A stretch of 64,000 bases of DNA, from positions 1,160,231 through 1,224,230 of the forward strand of contig NZ_JAMQPR010000001.1 in assembly GCF_026151345.1 (NCBI RefSeq), written 5' to 3'. The notes below the pieces were generated by a model, which saw only the letters and a list, made by a program, of their open reading frames with translations, had not been told where the DNA came from and ran no database searches. This document shows, in pieces, positions 43,272-51,349 of the stretch. Both the position numbers and the translations under genes were made by a program. The stretch comes from Leptospira paudalimensis. GTDB taxonomy: Bacteria; Spirochaetota; Leptospiria; Leptospirales; Leptospiraceae. Numbering within the stretch: the stretch's first letter is position 1; each line of letters starts with the position of its first letter.

Positions 43272-44420
43272 TTATTTTAGGCCACATTCTTTTTTTAATA
43301 ATAAAAACAAAGTAGAATGACCACTTGAGCCAGGAGCAAATTTTTGAGGAGTAAAATCTGTGCTTTTTATTTTTGCCTTATTCAATAAATCAAAAAAATC
43401 TTTTACACTAGGTATCTTGTTTTTGACTTTTAATTCGTTATAAACAGGACCTAGAAATTTAAAGAGAGCAATAATGCCAGTTGTTCTATTTAAAATATTT
43501 CCTTTAATATTTGAATCCCAGGCTTCTGGCCACTTTTGAGAAACTGCAGAGAAATAATTCCAGATTATTTTTGCGATAAATGCATCGTTTTCTTCAAGAA
43601 AATATTCTCTAAAAATATATTTGGCAGAATTTTTTTGATTTACCGACTCTATTTTCATTTTTTTGCGAAGTAAGAGTCTATCTCTTGGCGGGTTTTCGGA
43701 AACATACTGGAGTATACAGTCAACAAGAGTAGCTTGAGTGATAGTTTCTCTGTATTTATCATCTGCCTTTCCAAGTATCTTTATTTTATCTTTAAATGGA
43801 CTTCCTTTTTCTGAATTTAGAAGTTTAACAATATTGTGACAAGTTTTTTGTGGACTACGAGATTTGGTGTATTCATAAAGATCATACACTATTGATTTAT
43901 TTACCTTTGTTTGGGACTTATTGATAGTAGCAAAAACCATAGCCTGGTCTTCTATGTCCATATCTACAAATATTGTTACATTTAATTCAAAAGTCGAAGG
44001 TGCTGGAAATAGAGGTGACAAGAAAGCAGATTTTAATCCTTCTATTCTATGTTGCCCATCTATTACGTTTGCAATATTTTCTTTTTTTAATATTTTTAGT
44101 TTAGTCTTTTCTTTATTTATTACTATATTCTCCTTATTTGAATTGTGATCAAATTGTTTTATTGATAATATAATACTACTAGGAAAAGTAGCGTCTACAT
44201 TTTGTACATAAAGACCTATTTCTTTTACTCTGTGTTGACTAAGTTCCCTTTGAATTCCGATTACTCTTTCGAAATCATCGTTACTTGATTCTTTTTCTAT
44301 TCGTCTAATATCTGTTTGTGTAATTCCTACTAAATCATGCCAGTTGATTGAACAAATATAAAATGTTCCAATCGGCTGATTGATTTCTATGCATTTTGCT
44401 TCAATATATTCGGTTGACAT
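43272..44420 (-). CDS. DGQHR-domain protein (DndB-like superfamily)
   Basis: 382 residues. The defining motif NVIDGQHRIEGLKSA lies at about residues 112-126. The region before it (TQTDIRRIEKESSNDDFERV, IGIQRELSQHRVKEIGLYV) and the later ATINKSQTKVNKSIVYDLYE are as in DGQHR-domain proteins, a ParB/DndB-related group often linked to DNA modification and defence. Third gene of an operon with a membrane protein (2-base gap) and a Dam methylase. Likely a regulator or partner of the modification, not proven. Confidence 0.85.
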   Translation of the reverse strand: MSTEYIEAKCIEINQPIGTFYICSINWHDLVGITQTDIRRIEKESSNDDFERVIGIQRELSQHRVKEIGLYVQNVDATFPSSIILSIKQFDHNSNKENIVINKEKTKLKILKKENIANVIDGQHRIEGLKSAFLSPLFPAPSTFELNVTIFVDMDIEDQAMVFATINKSQTKVNKSIVYDLYEYTKSRSPQKTCHNIVKLLNSEKGSPFKDKIKILGKADDKYRETITQATLVDCILQYVSENPPRDRLLLRKKMKIESVNQKNSAKYIFREYFLEENDAFIAKIIWNYFSAVSQKWPEAWDSNIKGNILNRTTGIIALFKFLGPVYNELKVKNKIPSVKDFFDLLNKAKIKSTDFTPQKFAPGSSGHSTLFLLLKKECGLK

Positions 44421-44422
44421 AG

Positions 44423-44980
44423 TTAATCTCCGAGACGGGAAAAATCATGAGATAATTTAGACAATGCCTCTTCGCGTGATCCATGTATATCGGGCTTATA
44501 ATAGGTTAGCGAAAATTGGATATATGCAGAAATGAAAAATGCTATTCCTGTGAGAATTGTTGCAGTCATTGTCGCAAACTTAAGATCGAAATTTTCTTCT
44601 ATTTTTGGAATTCCATATCCTAGAGAACAAAACAAAAGAAGTATATATGATATATTTTTAACAAATCTAAAAAACCAATTTGATATTTTTTGGCCTTCAT
44701 TTACTGCATATAGGCTACCTGTTAATAATGAAATACTATACAGAAAGAGTCCACCGTCTATAACAAATAATTCGAGTCCAGACCATTTCTTGACAAAGCT
44801 TAAAATGAAGAATGATAGATAGAATGGTAGCCCATTGGAGATAATATTTGTTAAAATACTATAATCCAGGGACTTAATGAACGCCTTATATAAGTTTGAC
44901 TCTATAAATTGTTTAGATTTTTCCTTTAGTTCAGATAAGGTTTGTGAACAGAAATTCTGAAATTTTTCCACGGTGAGCAT
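44423..44980 (-). CDS. Membrane protein between Dam and DGQHR genes
   Basis: 185 residues from the ATG at 44980 (MLTVEKFQNF), with GGAGG-like sequence upstream; the frame is open further upstream within the methylase gene. About four transmembrane segments (GLPFYLSFFILSFV; LFVIDGGLFLYSISLLTGSLY; ISYILLLFCSLGYGI; TATILTGIAFFISAYIQF) follow a charged helical N-terminus. The start overlaps the end of the methylase gene by 50 bases. A membrane effector in a defence module is a reasonable guess; no family recognised. Confidence 0.62.
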   Translation of the reverse strand: MLTVEKFQNFCSQTLSELKEKSKQFIESNLYKAFIKSLDYSILTNIISNGLPFYLSFFILSFVKKWSGLELFVIDGGLFLYSISLLTGSLYAVNEGQKISNWFFRFVKNISYILLLFCSLGYGIPKIEENFDLKFATMTATILTGIAFFISAYIQFSLTYYKPDIHGSREEALSKLSHDFSRLGD

Positions 44981-45746
44981 TTTTACCTCCAATGATAGAA
45001 TGTCGTGAAATAATACTTGGTTTGGAGAATTTAGAATAAATTTTCGATATTGAAGCATGCTTTGCATTGCTTAATATTACATAGACACCTCTTTTATCGA
45101 GTTCCTGAATTATTTGAACAAGCATAATCTGATCTTCATAAGCGAATAGTTTTCTATTGTATTTTATAAATCCATTATTTTCGTGAGCGACCGTGTAAGG
45201 CGGATCAATATAAACAAGGTCACCTTTTTTTGGTCCTTTTAGGGATAATTCATATGGCTGACAAGTTATAATTGTATTTTTTAGTTTTGAATTTAAATGA
45301 AGTAATTTTAATATATCTTCTTTCATTAATTGTCTATGCCCATAAGGTACATTGTATTCGCCTTTTAGATTTTCGCGATAAAGTCCATTAAATGAAGTTC
45401 GATTTAGGAAAAAGAAATTAGCTGCTCTTACTAAAGGATCATCTGTTTTTTGTGATCTAATTTTGTAGTAGAATTTTTCACTGTTTTTATATTTAAGAAG
45501 TAGTTCGATGAGTTCATTTGGTTCTTTCTTAACTATTTTGTAAAAATTTATTAAGTTTGGATTAATATCAGAGATGTATTTTTTGTTTGTTGTTCTGATA
45601 TTAAATGCGATTGATCCACCACCAATAAAAGGTTCGTGATAATCGTTGAACTTCATGCTTTCTGTAAGTTCAACAATTTTGGGAATAAGCCATCTTTTTC
45701 CTCCAGCCCACCGTAAGATTGGATTATATACTGATTCCTTGCCCAT
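44931..45746 (-). CDS. Dam-like DNA adenine N6-methyltransferase
   Basis: 271 residues. The motif order is that of the D12/DpnM class: ILRWAGGKRWLIPKIVEL (motif X) at the N-terminus, DYHEPFIGGGSIAFNIR (motif I, SAM binding), FFLNRTSFNGLYREN, and DLVYIDPPYTVAHENN (motif IV, DPPY, catalytic) at about residue 178. GATC is the usual target of this group, not proven here. First gene of a three-gene cassette and the most recently gained position of the array. Possible promoter TTGAGC/GATAAT at 45753-45780 would give an almost leaderless message. No restriction gene is adjacent. Confidence 0.88.
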   Translation of the reverse strand: MGKESVYNPILRWAGGKRWLIPKIVELTESMKFNDYHEPFIGGGSIAFNIRTTNKKYISDINPNLINFYKIVKKEPNELIELLLKYKNSEKFYYKIRSQKTDDPLVRAANFFFLNRTSFNGLYRENLKGEYNVPYGHRQLMKEDILKLLHLNSKLKNTIITCQPYELSLKGPKKGDLVYIDPPYTVAHENNGFIKYNRKLFAYEDQIMLVQIIQELDKRGVYVILSNAKHASISKIYSKFSKPSIISRHSIIGGKNAHRGKISEFLFTNLI

Positions 45747-45807
45747 TTTTTAATTATCAGCCATTTAAACCAAAGCTCAATAAAAGTCGATTCAAAATAG
45801 GCATTGC

Positions 45808-46178
45808 GACTAACGAATGATCTCTGTAATGCGTTTAAAAAATTTTAATGTTTAGTAATCGCTTTAATGGTTATCTTCGTTTCTTTGTTTGGTATCTGTA
45901 TTTCGTTTAACACTCTTGGTTGGTTTTTTTTCGTATTGTATTTTTGATGCTATTTTCGTATAAAAAATGCGCCTCTTTTTTTATGGGACATAATAAATCG
46001 TTCATCGTTTTCTTGGTTTAGGGATAGGCATAGCTTCGCCCCCTCAGTCCCATTGAGTAAAAAGTGAATCTGATTCTTATTTCGAACATTTTGAGTTCAA
46101 ATATTTTTTTGTTTGGTGGTCTTTTTTATCGTTTAACACGAGACTCTTTAGAACTTTTTGTTGTATTTTTTTTGTAAT
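45808..46178. other. Array boundary and gene-free stretch (attI-side)
   Basis: The last core box (GACTAAC, 45808-45814) is the proximal end of the Dam cassette; to its right the sequence no longer resembles attC. The following stretch of about 360 bases has no credible gene on either strand. It contains two copies of TCGTTTAACAC (near 45901 and 46130), which end in a GTTTAAC core-like box, and long T runs. If an attI exists in this window, it is here. No integrase gene adjoins it. Confidence 0.6.
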
Positions 46179-48788
46179 TTATGCAATAAAAATGGAATTC
46201 GTTTTGTTGATTGTTTTATTGTAATTTTGATCTTTTTCGAATGAGAAGGGTAAGAATGTTTCGTCGCTGATTAGTATATCAAAGTTTTTGAAAGTGGAGA
46301 TTCCAATCCATATTTCTTTAAAACATTTTACCAATAGATTTCTGTAGTATTTTTCATCATATTTTGGTGTTTTGTTGCTCATTCCTTTAGGGTTCAGATT
46401 CAAATTTGTGTAGTTGTTTTGTGAATTGTCTAAAAACTGATCAATTCCATTCGAATGTAAGTTTATAGTATTTTCATTTATCCTATTTTTCTTTTCTCTT
46501 GTTTGGGTTGTTGCATGTGTTACAATCTCATTTTCCTTTTGTATTTGGTTTGTGAATTTATATTTTTCTGAATAGTTTTGTGGGGTAGGATCCATTTGGG
46601 TTTGGTTTCTGCTGGAATGTATCTTTTCATTTTGCTTTAGTTTATTTTCCATTCGTTCTAGGGTTAGGTACCTCTCTCCTTTTTTTTCAGATTTTTGATT
46701 GATTACAATGTATTTGATTTTTTCACCAGCTTGCACACGAACCCCCATGCCAAGTAGGTCTTTAACGGCAATGGTGCTAGGTGCATCAACGGTATAATCT
46801 TCTGGTTCTTTTGAAGTCGATTTTTGGATAACCAAATCTTTCCAATTAAGATCGCCTTTTACAAGTTTGTTGTCATAATGGTAGAAGATTTTCATGATTT
46901 CAGATTCTTTTTTTTGCATTTCAGCAATTGTTTTGAATTGGCACATCCATTGGATCATTTGGTTTTGAGCTTCACGAATTAATTTTGGAAAGTCTTTCCT
47001 TCTTGTGATGATGCCCCTGCCTTTGAATTGGCCATTGGTAAATCTTCCCATATAACGATTTGCTACTGGTAGTTTTTCATCTTGTGTAGAAGGTGGAAAA
47101 CATAACCAAGAATAAATCCCTTCTACTTCCATCCGTATTTTTGTACGTTTTTCTATTTCTAAACAAAGGAATGTTAGGTCTTCTTTTGTAATGGGACTAT
47201 GATCCTTTTTCTGAATGAAGATACTATCTGTGATTCCATGTACAACCTTGAATTGATATTCTTCCGATACTTCTTTGGCGGTGATCAGTTTTTCTCGGCC
47301 AAAAGCGGTAACAGCTTCATGGCTTTCGAGTTTCCCAAATTTTGCATTTCGATAACCTAAATAACCAAAGGAGGTAACTAACATCCATTTTAAACTTGAT
47401 TGTTTTGATTGGATATTAATGGCATTGGGATGATTGTTTTTTTTTTGTTCTTTATAGTGATTTCGTCTTTGGACTATGTGAGCCAATGCTTCCGAAACGA
47501 TGCCTTTCCTTTTCGAACAAATTCGATAACCAAGTGAAGGAACCCTTTCTATGTCGGTTGAGTTTTCGCAACAGAGACAGTTGATGGTTTCAGGTGAAAC
47601 GTTGTGAGTTACCATGATACTCGGATACATTTGGGAAAAATCAAGTTGTGCTACGTTTTCTAAAACAAATCCATTTGATATATCAGCCTGGAAAACAAGT
47701 CCTCCTTTATCAGCATTTAACAACTGCAAGGCAGATTTTTCTGATTCAAGAGCACTTTTTTGCCAAGGCACAAGGTAGTTCATACGAAGAGCAACATCAA
47801 CTTCAATGTAAGTGAGTGCCTTTCCCGTGGATGCTCTTGCCATTTTTTGAACAGGTAATCTGGAAATACGAGAAAGCTCAATGATACCAATTAGTTCTGC
47901 TTCTTTGTATACAAAACTATTTCGGGAATCGATATGCCATCTGCCAAACAATGGATAGGAAGGTGCTCTGTACACGATAGTGCCGTAAGTATTGAAACTT
48001 GTTCCCTGCGTTTGGATGGAACGCCGAATCAAACTTGTTTTATCTCTATCGAATTCTGTTGTTAGGTGGTTTTCTTGAGCTGTTTTGAATAAGTAGGGAA
48101 AAATGACTTGGTCACCAAAAGATGATAAAACAATATCTGGATTGTGTTTCAGAAAGATTTCGTTTAGTTTTTTGATGAGTGTGATTCCATTGCCTGTGGG
48201 GATATTGTAGTTTTCATTGGAAGTTTCGATGATTAAGTTATTTTCACTGAAGGGATGTCTATGGCTTTTTTCTAAGTAAAGAGAAATTGCAAGTAGTTCC
48301 GGTATTTCATAGTCCAATTCATTTAAATCGGTCAGGGATTTAATGGTTTTAATTTGATTTAATCTATTTTTAGTAGCTTCATATTCTATTGTAACATAAC
48401 AAAGTGGATAAATTTTTTTATCTACCATGTATCCAGTAGTGATTTCAATGTCGGAATGGTAGATGTCATATTTTCCGTACAAATTAAAAAGTTTGTTTGT
48501 GATTTTAGGAAGGAGTTGTGGTTTTGAGATGACAAGTTTTAAAACGGGTATTGTTTTGTTTTGGTAAAACAGTCTTTTTTCTGTGAAGTTCGGTATTTCT
48601 GCTAAGGCATCTAATTCATAAAATCGTTTGACTAGTTTTTTTAAAATAGTGGGTGAAGCGTTTGCATAAATAACAGGAAAGTATTCATCAACAAAAAGTT
48701 TTAATTCACCTGAGTCAGATTTGATCCAAATGTAAATTTTTTGTTCTGAGTGGTAGATATCAAATAGATAACCATTGTAAGTTTCCAT
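46179..48788 (-). CDS. Family-B DNA polymerase, exonuclease motifs degenerate
   Basis: 869 residues. Polymerase motif A QLDFSQMYPSIM at 381-392; motif B KWMLVTSFGYLGYR at 467-480; motif C HGITDSIFI at 518-526, where the first Asp of the usual D-T-D is replaced by Ile but the second, catalytic one remains. In the N-terminal half the expected exonuclease motif I (S-x-D-I-E) reads SLYLEK at about 169-174 and motif II reads SSFGDQVIFPYL at 222-233, so proofreading residues seem lost. A poorly conserved C-terminal extension of about 150 residues follows. Last gene of an operon with two small upstream genes. Confidence 0.85.
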   Translation of the reverse strand: METYNGYLFDIYHSEQKIYIWIKSDSGELKLFVDEYFPVIYANASPTILKKLVKRFYELDALAEIPNFTEKRLFYQNKTIPVLKLVISKPQLLPKITNKLFNLYGKYDIYHSDIEITTGYMVDKKIYPLCYVTIEYEATKNRLNQIKTIKSLTDLNELDYEIPELLAISLYLEKSHRHPFSENNLIIETSNENYNIPTGNGITLIKKLNEIFLKHNPDIVLSSFGDQVIFPYLFKTAQENHLTTEFDRDKTSLIRRSIQTQGTSFNTYGTIVYRAPSYPLFGRWHIDSRNSFVYKEAELIGIIELSRISRLPVQKMARASTGKALTYIEVDVALRMNYLVPWQKSALESEKSALQLLNADKGGLVFQADISNGFVLENVAQLDFSQMYPSIMVTHNVSPETINCLCCENSTDIERVPSLGYRICSKRKGIVSEALAHIVQRRNHYKEQKKNNHPNAINIQSKQSSLKWMLVTSFGYLGYRNAKFGKLESHEAVTAFGREKLITAKEVSEEYQFKVVHGITDSIFIQKKDHSPITKEDLTFLCLEIEKRTKIRMEVEGIYSWLCFPPSTQDEKLPVANRYMGRFTNGQFKGRGIITRRKDFPKLIREAQNQMIQWMCQFKTIAEMQKKESEIMKIFYHYDNKLVKGDLNWKDLVIQKSTSKEPEDYTVDAPSTIAVKDLLGMGVRVQAGEKIKYIVINQKSEKKGERYLTLERMENKLKQNEKIHSSRNQTQMDPTPQNYSEKYKFTNQIQKENEIVTHATTQTREKKNRINENTINLHSNGIDQFLDNSQNNYTNLNLNPKGMSNKTPKYDEKYYRNLLVKCFKEIWIGISTFKNFDILISDETFLPFSFEKDQNYNKTINKTNSIFIA

Positions 48789-48842
48789 TTTGAGCTGGAC
48801 TTGAATTCACTTCAGAACTATCATTTTGGGAATTAATATTCG

Positions 48843-49100
48843 CTAAAGTTTAGTTTCTTCCGGAAATTTCCTTTTTAGTTCATTTAACTCTTTTTTTAAT
48901 TCAATCATCATCGATAAAAGCATAGAATCAATTGGATAGGGGAGTGAAGCCATTACACCAGCTTGCACCTGTAATTTGGCGATTCGAATGAGATCATCAT
49001 AAATCTCTTGGTCCACTTTTCTGAGTGCTCTTCTGAAATCAGATAAGTTTTCTTCGATTTGTAACATTTGACGTGAATAAGGGGAAATGGTTCGTCCCAT
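48843..49100 (-). CDS. Small helical protein in polymerase operon
   Basis: 85 residues from the ATG at 49100 (MGRTISPYSRQML); the longer open frame overlaps the upstream gene and looks spurious. Predicted helical and charged (ENLSDFRRALRKVDQEIYDD; LMIELKKELNELKRKF near the end, leucine-spaced). It starts one base after the stop of the RecA-like gene, so translational coupling is likely. No family recognised; may bridge the two proteins. Confidence 0.6.
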   Translation of the reverse strand: MGRTISPYSRQMLQIEENLSDFRRALRKVDQEIYDDLIRIAKLQVQAGVMASLPYPIDSMLLSMMIELKKELNELKRKFPEETKL

Positions 49101-49101
49101 T

Positions 49102-49773
49102 TTATGCTCCAGTGATAGATGTTTTTCTTGTGCGGATCCTTGAGAGTCCTTTTTCTGTTTTGAGTTCCCATAGGGTTTGAGAAGCCCGTAAAAGTTTTGG
49201 GAAAAAAAGTTTAAAATTTTTATGAGAATAGGTCCATGATTCAATGACAAGAAGAGGGACATTTTCTGTTGGAAATTTTTCAATAAAACCAAGCATCAAA
49301 TTTAATAAATAAATTCCTTCGTCATCTTTTACATCCCCATCCAGAAATTGTTTACAAGGGGCTAACAAGAAATAGATGGTATTTTCTCTTTTTTCTTTCA
49401 GAATATTTTGGAGAGCATCCAGGATTTGGTAAGGGGTGAAAGCTCTTTGGATTTGAATTTGTTCCAAAAAAGGTTCTGGGGCTAAGTTTTGTTTCCTTGT
49501 CTCTTCTGTTATGGTGAAGGGATTGAAGCGGATGGCACAATCCAAGTTAAACACCTGGAAACCTGAACAAACCAGTGCGTATTGCCAATAGTGGGCAAGT
49601 TTGTACATCCCCCTTTCTCCCGTCAGAAGTCCCAAATCCTTTTGGTTCCAATTTTGTATTGGTTCGTAGATATTTGTGGAAGAGTAGTGGGTTTGTTCCG
49701 CGAGATCCATAATACTATCTATATGTATAGTAAAAATATGTAAAGTGAAATTTCCCTCGTTATCTTTTTTCAC
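49102..49773 (-). CDS. Possible RecA-like protein lacking an intact Walker A
   Basis: 223 residues from a GTG at 49773, or 202 from the ATG at 49710; both have weak ribosome sites. The segment GLLTGERGMYKLAHYWQYAL, a following VFNLDCAIRFNPFTI, the helical AFTPYQILDALQNIL and the strands IYFLLAPCKQF and PLLVIESWT follow the order of a RecA/RAD51-type fold, with GERGMYKL in place of the G-x4-GKT nucleotide-binding loop. This resemblance is my reading of the pattern, not a search result. First gene of the polymerase operon. Confidence 0.45.
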   Translation of the reverse strand: MKKDNEGNFTLHIFTIHIDSIMDLAEQTHYSSTNIYEPIQNWNQKDLGLLTGERGMYKLAHYWQYALVCSGFQVFNLDCAIRFNPFTITEETRKQNLAPEPFLEQIQIQRAFTPYQILDALQNILKEKRENTIYFLLAPCKQFLDGDVKDDEGIYLLNLMLGFIEKFPTENVPLLVIESWTYSHKNFKLFFPKLLRASQTLWELKTEKGLSRIRTRKTSITGA

Positions 49774-49953
49774 TCCCTGTAAAATCCGAAGAACAGGATT
49801 TAAAGAGACATAATTCGAAAAAAATATTTAAGATCGGTTCTAAAACCATAGCGAATCCAACGGTTACTCAATGAAAATCAAATGTTGGAACGGTAGTAAT
49901 CGAGTAGAGGGAGGAATGGAAACATTCAAATAAACGTTGGATGCAAAAGGAAA

Positions 49954-49993
49954 AACGACCAACATCGATGAATACACGTTTGGTGGTCGTTTG
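49954..49993 (-). terminator. Rho-independent terminator after 50008-50385 gene
   Basis: Inverted repeat AAACGACCA (49954-49962) with TGGTCGTTT (49985-49993), loop of about 22 bases, followed on the minus strand by a run of T. It sits 15 bases beyond the stop of the minus-strand gene. The rest of the 49774-50007 gap shows nothing else I can name. Confidence 0.6.
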
Positions 49994-50007
49994 TTTGTGA
50001 GGAAATT

Positions 50008-50385
50008 TTAGAGAGGAGGGACTTCTCCAACCGTTTTTACACCCGTTACAAAATATCTGGTTTCAGCAAAACAACTGAAGGGAACACCAATGTGTTCTTC
50101 GTATTCTAATACCACACGTTTACCAATAGAACCGTTTAAATGTTCGGCTATCGATTCATCACGGATGCTGAAATAAAACTTTTCGGTCATTGTACCTGGC
50201 ATGGTCACAAGTGCCATTTCACCTTCCCAAGTTTTACAAACCCAACCTTTTTTGGAGAGTTTTTGGATGTAACCGGCACGGTCTCCTTCCGAATAACTCC
50301 AAGTGAGGGTAAGCCAAGTATAACCCGCAAACAGAATCGCGAGTAGGATAAGGAATAAACTGAAACGAAAGATGAATTTGCCCAT
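50008..50385 (-). CDS. Small inner-membrane-anchored protein
   Basis: 125 residues. One N-terminal membrane segment (FRFSLFLILLAILFAGYTWL) followed by a soluble domain outside the cytoplasm: WSYSEGDRAGYIQKLSKKGW, WVCKTWEGEMALVTMPG, KFYFSIRD, then VVLEYEEHIGVPFSCFAETRY. The two cysteines may form a disulfide. This reads as a conserved hypothetical protein of Leptospira and some gamma-proteobacteria; function unknown. Not part of the array. Confidence 0.7.
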   Translation of the reverse strand: MGKFIFRFSLFLILLAILFAGYTWLTLTWSYSEGDRAGYIQKLSKKGWVCKTWEGEMALVTMPGTMTEKFYFSIRDESIAEHLNGSIGKRVVLEYEEHIGVPFSCFAETRYFVTGVKTVGEVPPL

Positions 50386-50782
50386 ATATTAATGCTGAAG
50401 TATGCCAATGGAAACAAAACTTTCAAGACAATATTTCTTCGAATCTAGGAAACAAACCCTAATAGATTGAGTTTGCGCCAAGGATACGGAGGGCTTGGTC
50501 TGCCCATGGCAGACGGGAGCGAACGCGCACCCCTGAGTAGCCTGGTCCTGTCACGAGAACGGTTTGGTGTTGGATCGAATGAGGCGCCAAAACCATAAGC
50601 CGGCCAAAAGATGAACAAGTTTTCAAAAAAATAAGGAATTGAAGGGAAACGATTGTGAAAAATGAGACTTCATGGTAGAGGAGACTCATTGGGTGGCGGG
50701 TCCAGTTCCCCACCCAAAATCGGGCGGGGATACCACCGCAAACTTCTTGCCAAACTCCAATTCCCATCCCAAACTAACACCT
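50386..50782. other. Gene-free interval with GC-rich dyads
   Basis: No credible gene lies here; the minus-strand frame at 50459-50767 has no coding character. Positions 50692-50740 contain a GC-rich dyad: GGGTGGCG facing CCCCACCC, then CGGGCGGGG and CCACC. It could be a small structured repeat or a leader for the lpoB-like gene that begins at 50783. No copy of it is seen elsewhere in the window. Confidence 0.4.
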
Positions 50783-51349
50783 ATGCATCAGAAATTTTTA
50801 ATTTTTTTCGTATCGTTTATTCTTGTTAGTTGTTCGACTGCGACATCTTACCAAAAACCAGAAAACGCCAAGGCCACCAAACAATGGGGGGTTGTGGAAG
50901 TAAAAGAAACTGTAAAAAGTATGAGCCATTCTTTATCAGTATATTATAAAACAGAAATGAAGACTGGTTTTTTAGAATGGAGAAAGTTACAGAATAGTAC
51001 GTCGGAACATATTGATACAAAACTAATTACCAATGAAATTCTAAACCAACTTACAAAAGATAAGATTCCTTTTGTTGATACCTCTGTTCGGGAAGATGCA
51101 ACCAAAGAAATGGCATTTGGAAAAACAGGAATGGTTTCTTCCGATTCTCGTTTGGCAGTTGGAAAGTTTAAGTCCCCATCCCATCAAATTAAAGGTGAGA
51201 TCAATGAAGTAGTTAATTTCGAATCAGGAACAAAAATTCAATACATCACAGTGACTCTTTTTCTTGTGAGTTTGGAAACGAATCAAATCGTTTGGAGTGA
51301 ACAAACTAACTTTCTTAAAAAAAGCCGAGTAGAAGGTTACGGGTTCTGA
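50783..51349 (+). CDS. LpoB-like penicillin-binding-protein activator lipoprotein
   Basis: 188 residues from the ATG at 50783; the upstream extension of the frame is non-coding. Lipobox FILVSCST at residues about 11-18. The mature domain (ITNEILNQLTKDKIPFVDTS; SHQIKGEINEVV; QYITVTLFLVSLETNQIVWSEQ) matches the LpoB family, outer-membrane lipoproteins that activate PBP1b. Convergent with and overlapping the next gene by 13 bases at their 3' ends. Confidence 0.8.
   Translation: MHQKFLIFFVSFILVSCSTATSYQKPENAKATKQWGVVEVKETVKSMSHSLSVYYKTEMKTGFLEWRKLQNSTSEHIDTKLITNEILNQLTKDKIPFVDTSVREDATKEMAFGKTGMVSSDSRLAVGKFKSPSHQIKGEINEVVNFESGTKIQYITVTLFLVSLETNQIVWSEQTNFLKKSRVEGYGF

Larger units (their letters stand above)
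65..45814 (-). mobile_element. Chromosomal integron-type gene cassette array (49 attC sites, integrase not in window)
   Basis: Forty-nine related 160-173 bp sites alternate with unrelated short AT-rich inserts. Each site has a left box near GCATAAC and a right box near GTTATGC (degenerate RYYYAAC/GTTRRRY) and an imperfectly palindromic interior. Genes are almost all on the minus strand with a site just past their stop codon, as in integron cassettes. The repeated gene-less cassette always has the same attC variant on its left, so each attC belongs to the insert on its right and the attI-proximal end is at about 45.81 kb. The array continues past the left edge. No tyrosine recombinase is encoded here, so this could be the distal part of an integron, a cassette array lacking its integrase, or an integron whose integrase sits elsewhere. 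Confidence 0.88.

Noticed and set aside
48843..49292. Longer version of the small polymerase-operon gene
   Set aside because: The first 64 residues lie in another frame of the RecA-like gene; the ATG at 49100 with a one-base gap fits better.
50459..50767. 102-residue minus-strand frame
   Set aside because: No ribosome site, unlikely composition, and it faces the leader of the lpoB-like gene.
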